Positions 5,314 through 5,370 of a DNA stretch of 5,370 nt are shown piece by piece. The stretch lies in assembly GCA_046758845.1 (NCBI GenBank), contig JBHIBA010000315.1, forward strand, positions 1 through 5,370, in the 5' to 3' direction. The DNA comes from JBHIBA01 sp046758845 (GTDB taxonomy: Bacteria; UBA8248; JACPRG01; G963555815). The position numbers and the translations under genes are program-made. The first letter of the stretch is position 1. The number at the start of each line of letters is the position of its first letter. Under the pieces are notes generated by a model. That model did not search any database and was not told where the DNA came from. It worked only from the letters and a program-made list of their open reading frames with translations.

Positions 5314-5370
5314 TTTTGGGGGGACATTTTGAAAACTGTCCCCCCAAACCCCCCTCGAAAACTTTTGACG
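5314..5370 (+). repeat. Copy D of the G/C-tract repeat; probable terminator of the binding-protein gene
   Basis: GGGGGGACA (5318-5326) pairs perfectly with TGTCCCCCC (5337-5345). TTT/AAA pairs extend the stem outward (5315-5317 with 5346-5348) and inward (5327-5329 with 5333-5335, with C5336 bulged), leaving a TGA loop. A second C6 tract (5349-5354), TCG and AAAACTTTTGACG (5358-5370) follow, and the window ends there. It is the cleanest copy and shows the element's plan. The tail includes TTTT at 5363-5366, but this is separated from the stem by 14 bases. Confidence 0.78.

Noticed and set aside
4424..5347. 307-codon minus-strand open frame antisense to the binding protein
   Set aside because: The plus-strand protein matches its family end to end. 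The antisense product is compositionally odd and its start lies in repeat copy D.

Overview
The window is about 60% GC by eye, densely coded bacterial DNA. It carries five protein genes and four copies of one short G-tract/C-tract palindromic repeat. Gene content (an Fsr-like MFS carrier, a Nudix hydrolase, a YchF/Ola1-type P-loop NTPase paralogue, a PhnD-like binding protein) and the repeat style point to a Gram-negative bacterium with a periplasm. Desulfobacterota/deltaproteobacteria-like is my best guess, from memory of similar intergenic elements in such genomes; it is an inference, not a proof. No rRNA, tRNA, CRISPR array, transposase or integrase is visible.

Layout. Bases 1-42 hold a degenerate, reverse-oriented repeat copy (A), and 43-174 hold nothing I can name. 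An MFS transporter (195-1388, +, TTG start) meets a convergent gene for an exported protein of unknown function (1208-2182, -). Their 3' ends overlap by 181 bases. A 120-base divergent region separates the latter from a Nudix hydrolase (2303-2776, +). Bases 2777-3151 are gene-free but full of structure: repeat copy B (+), a 21-base dyad, a 46-base cruciform-type palindrome, a perfect 17-bp-stem hairpin, and repeat copy C (-). Next comes a shortened, divergent YchF-family protein (3152-4198, +, TTG start). A 210-base AT-rich intergenic region with a credible sigma-70-type promoter leads to a periplasmic binding protein of the putative selenate/phosphonate type (4409-5290, +). Repeat copy D (+) starts 24 bases after its stop and runs to the window end.

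The genes do not form one pathway. Three rightward transcription units and one leftward one are likely: the MFS carrier, the Nudix gene, the NTPase and the binding protein are each preceded by non-coding DNA, and the exported protein reads the other way. Repeat copies B and D lie just downstream of genes in the orientation expected of a terminator. Copies A and C lie upstream of genes in the opposite orientation. The window is therefore two gene blocks (A...B and C...D), each bracketed by an inverted pair of the same element. Both ends of the window lie in repeat copies, which is what a short-read contig broken at a dispersed repeat would look like.

The points most worth a second look are the repeat family and its bracketing geometry, the palindrome cluster at 2853-3050, the YchF paralogue that has lost several family signatures, and the long antisense tail of the exported protein inside the MFS gene.
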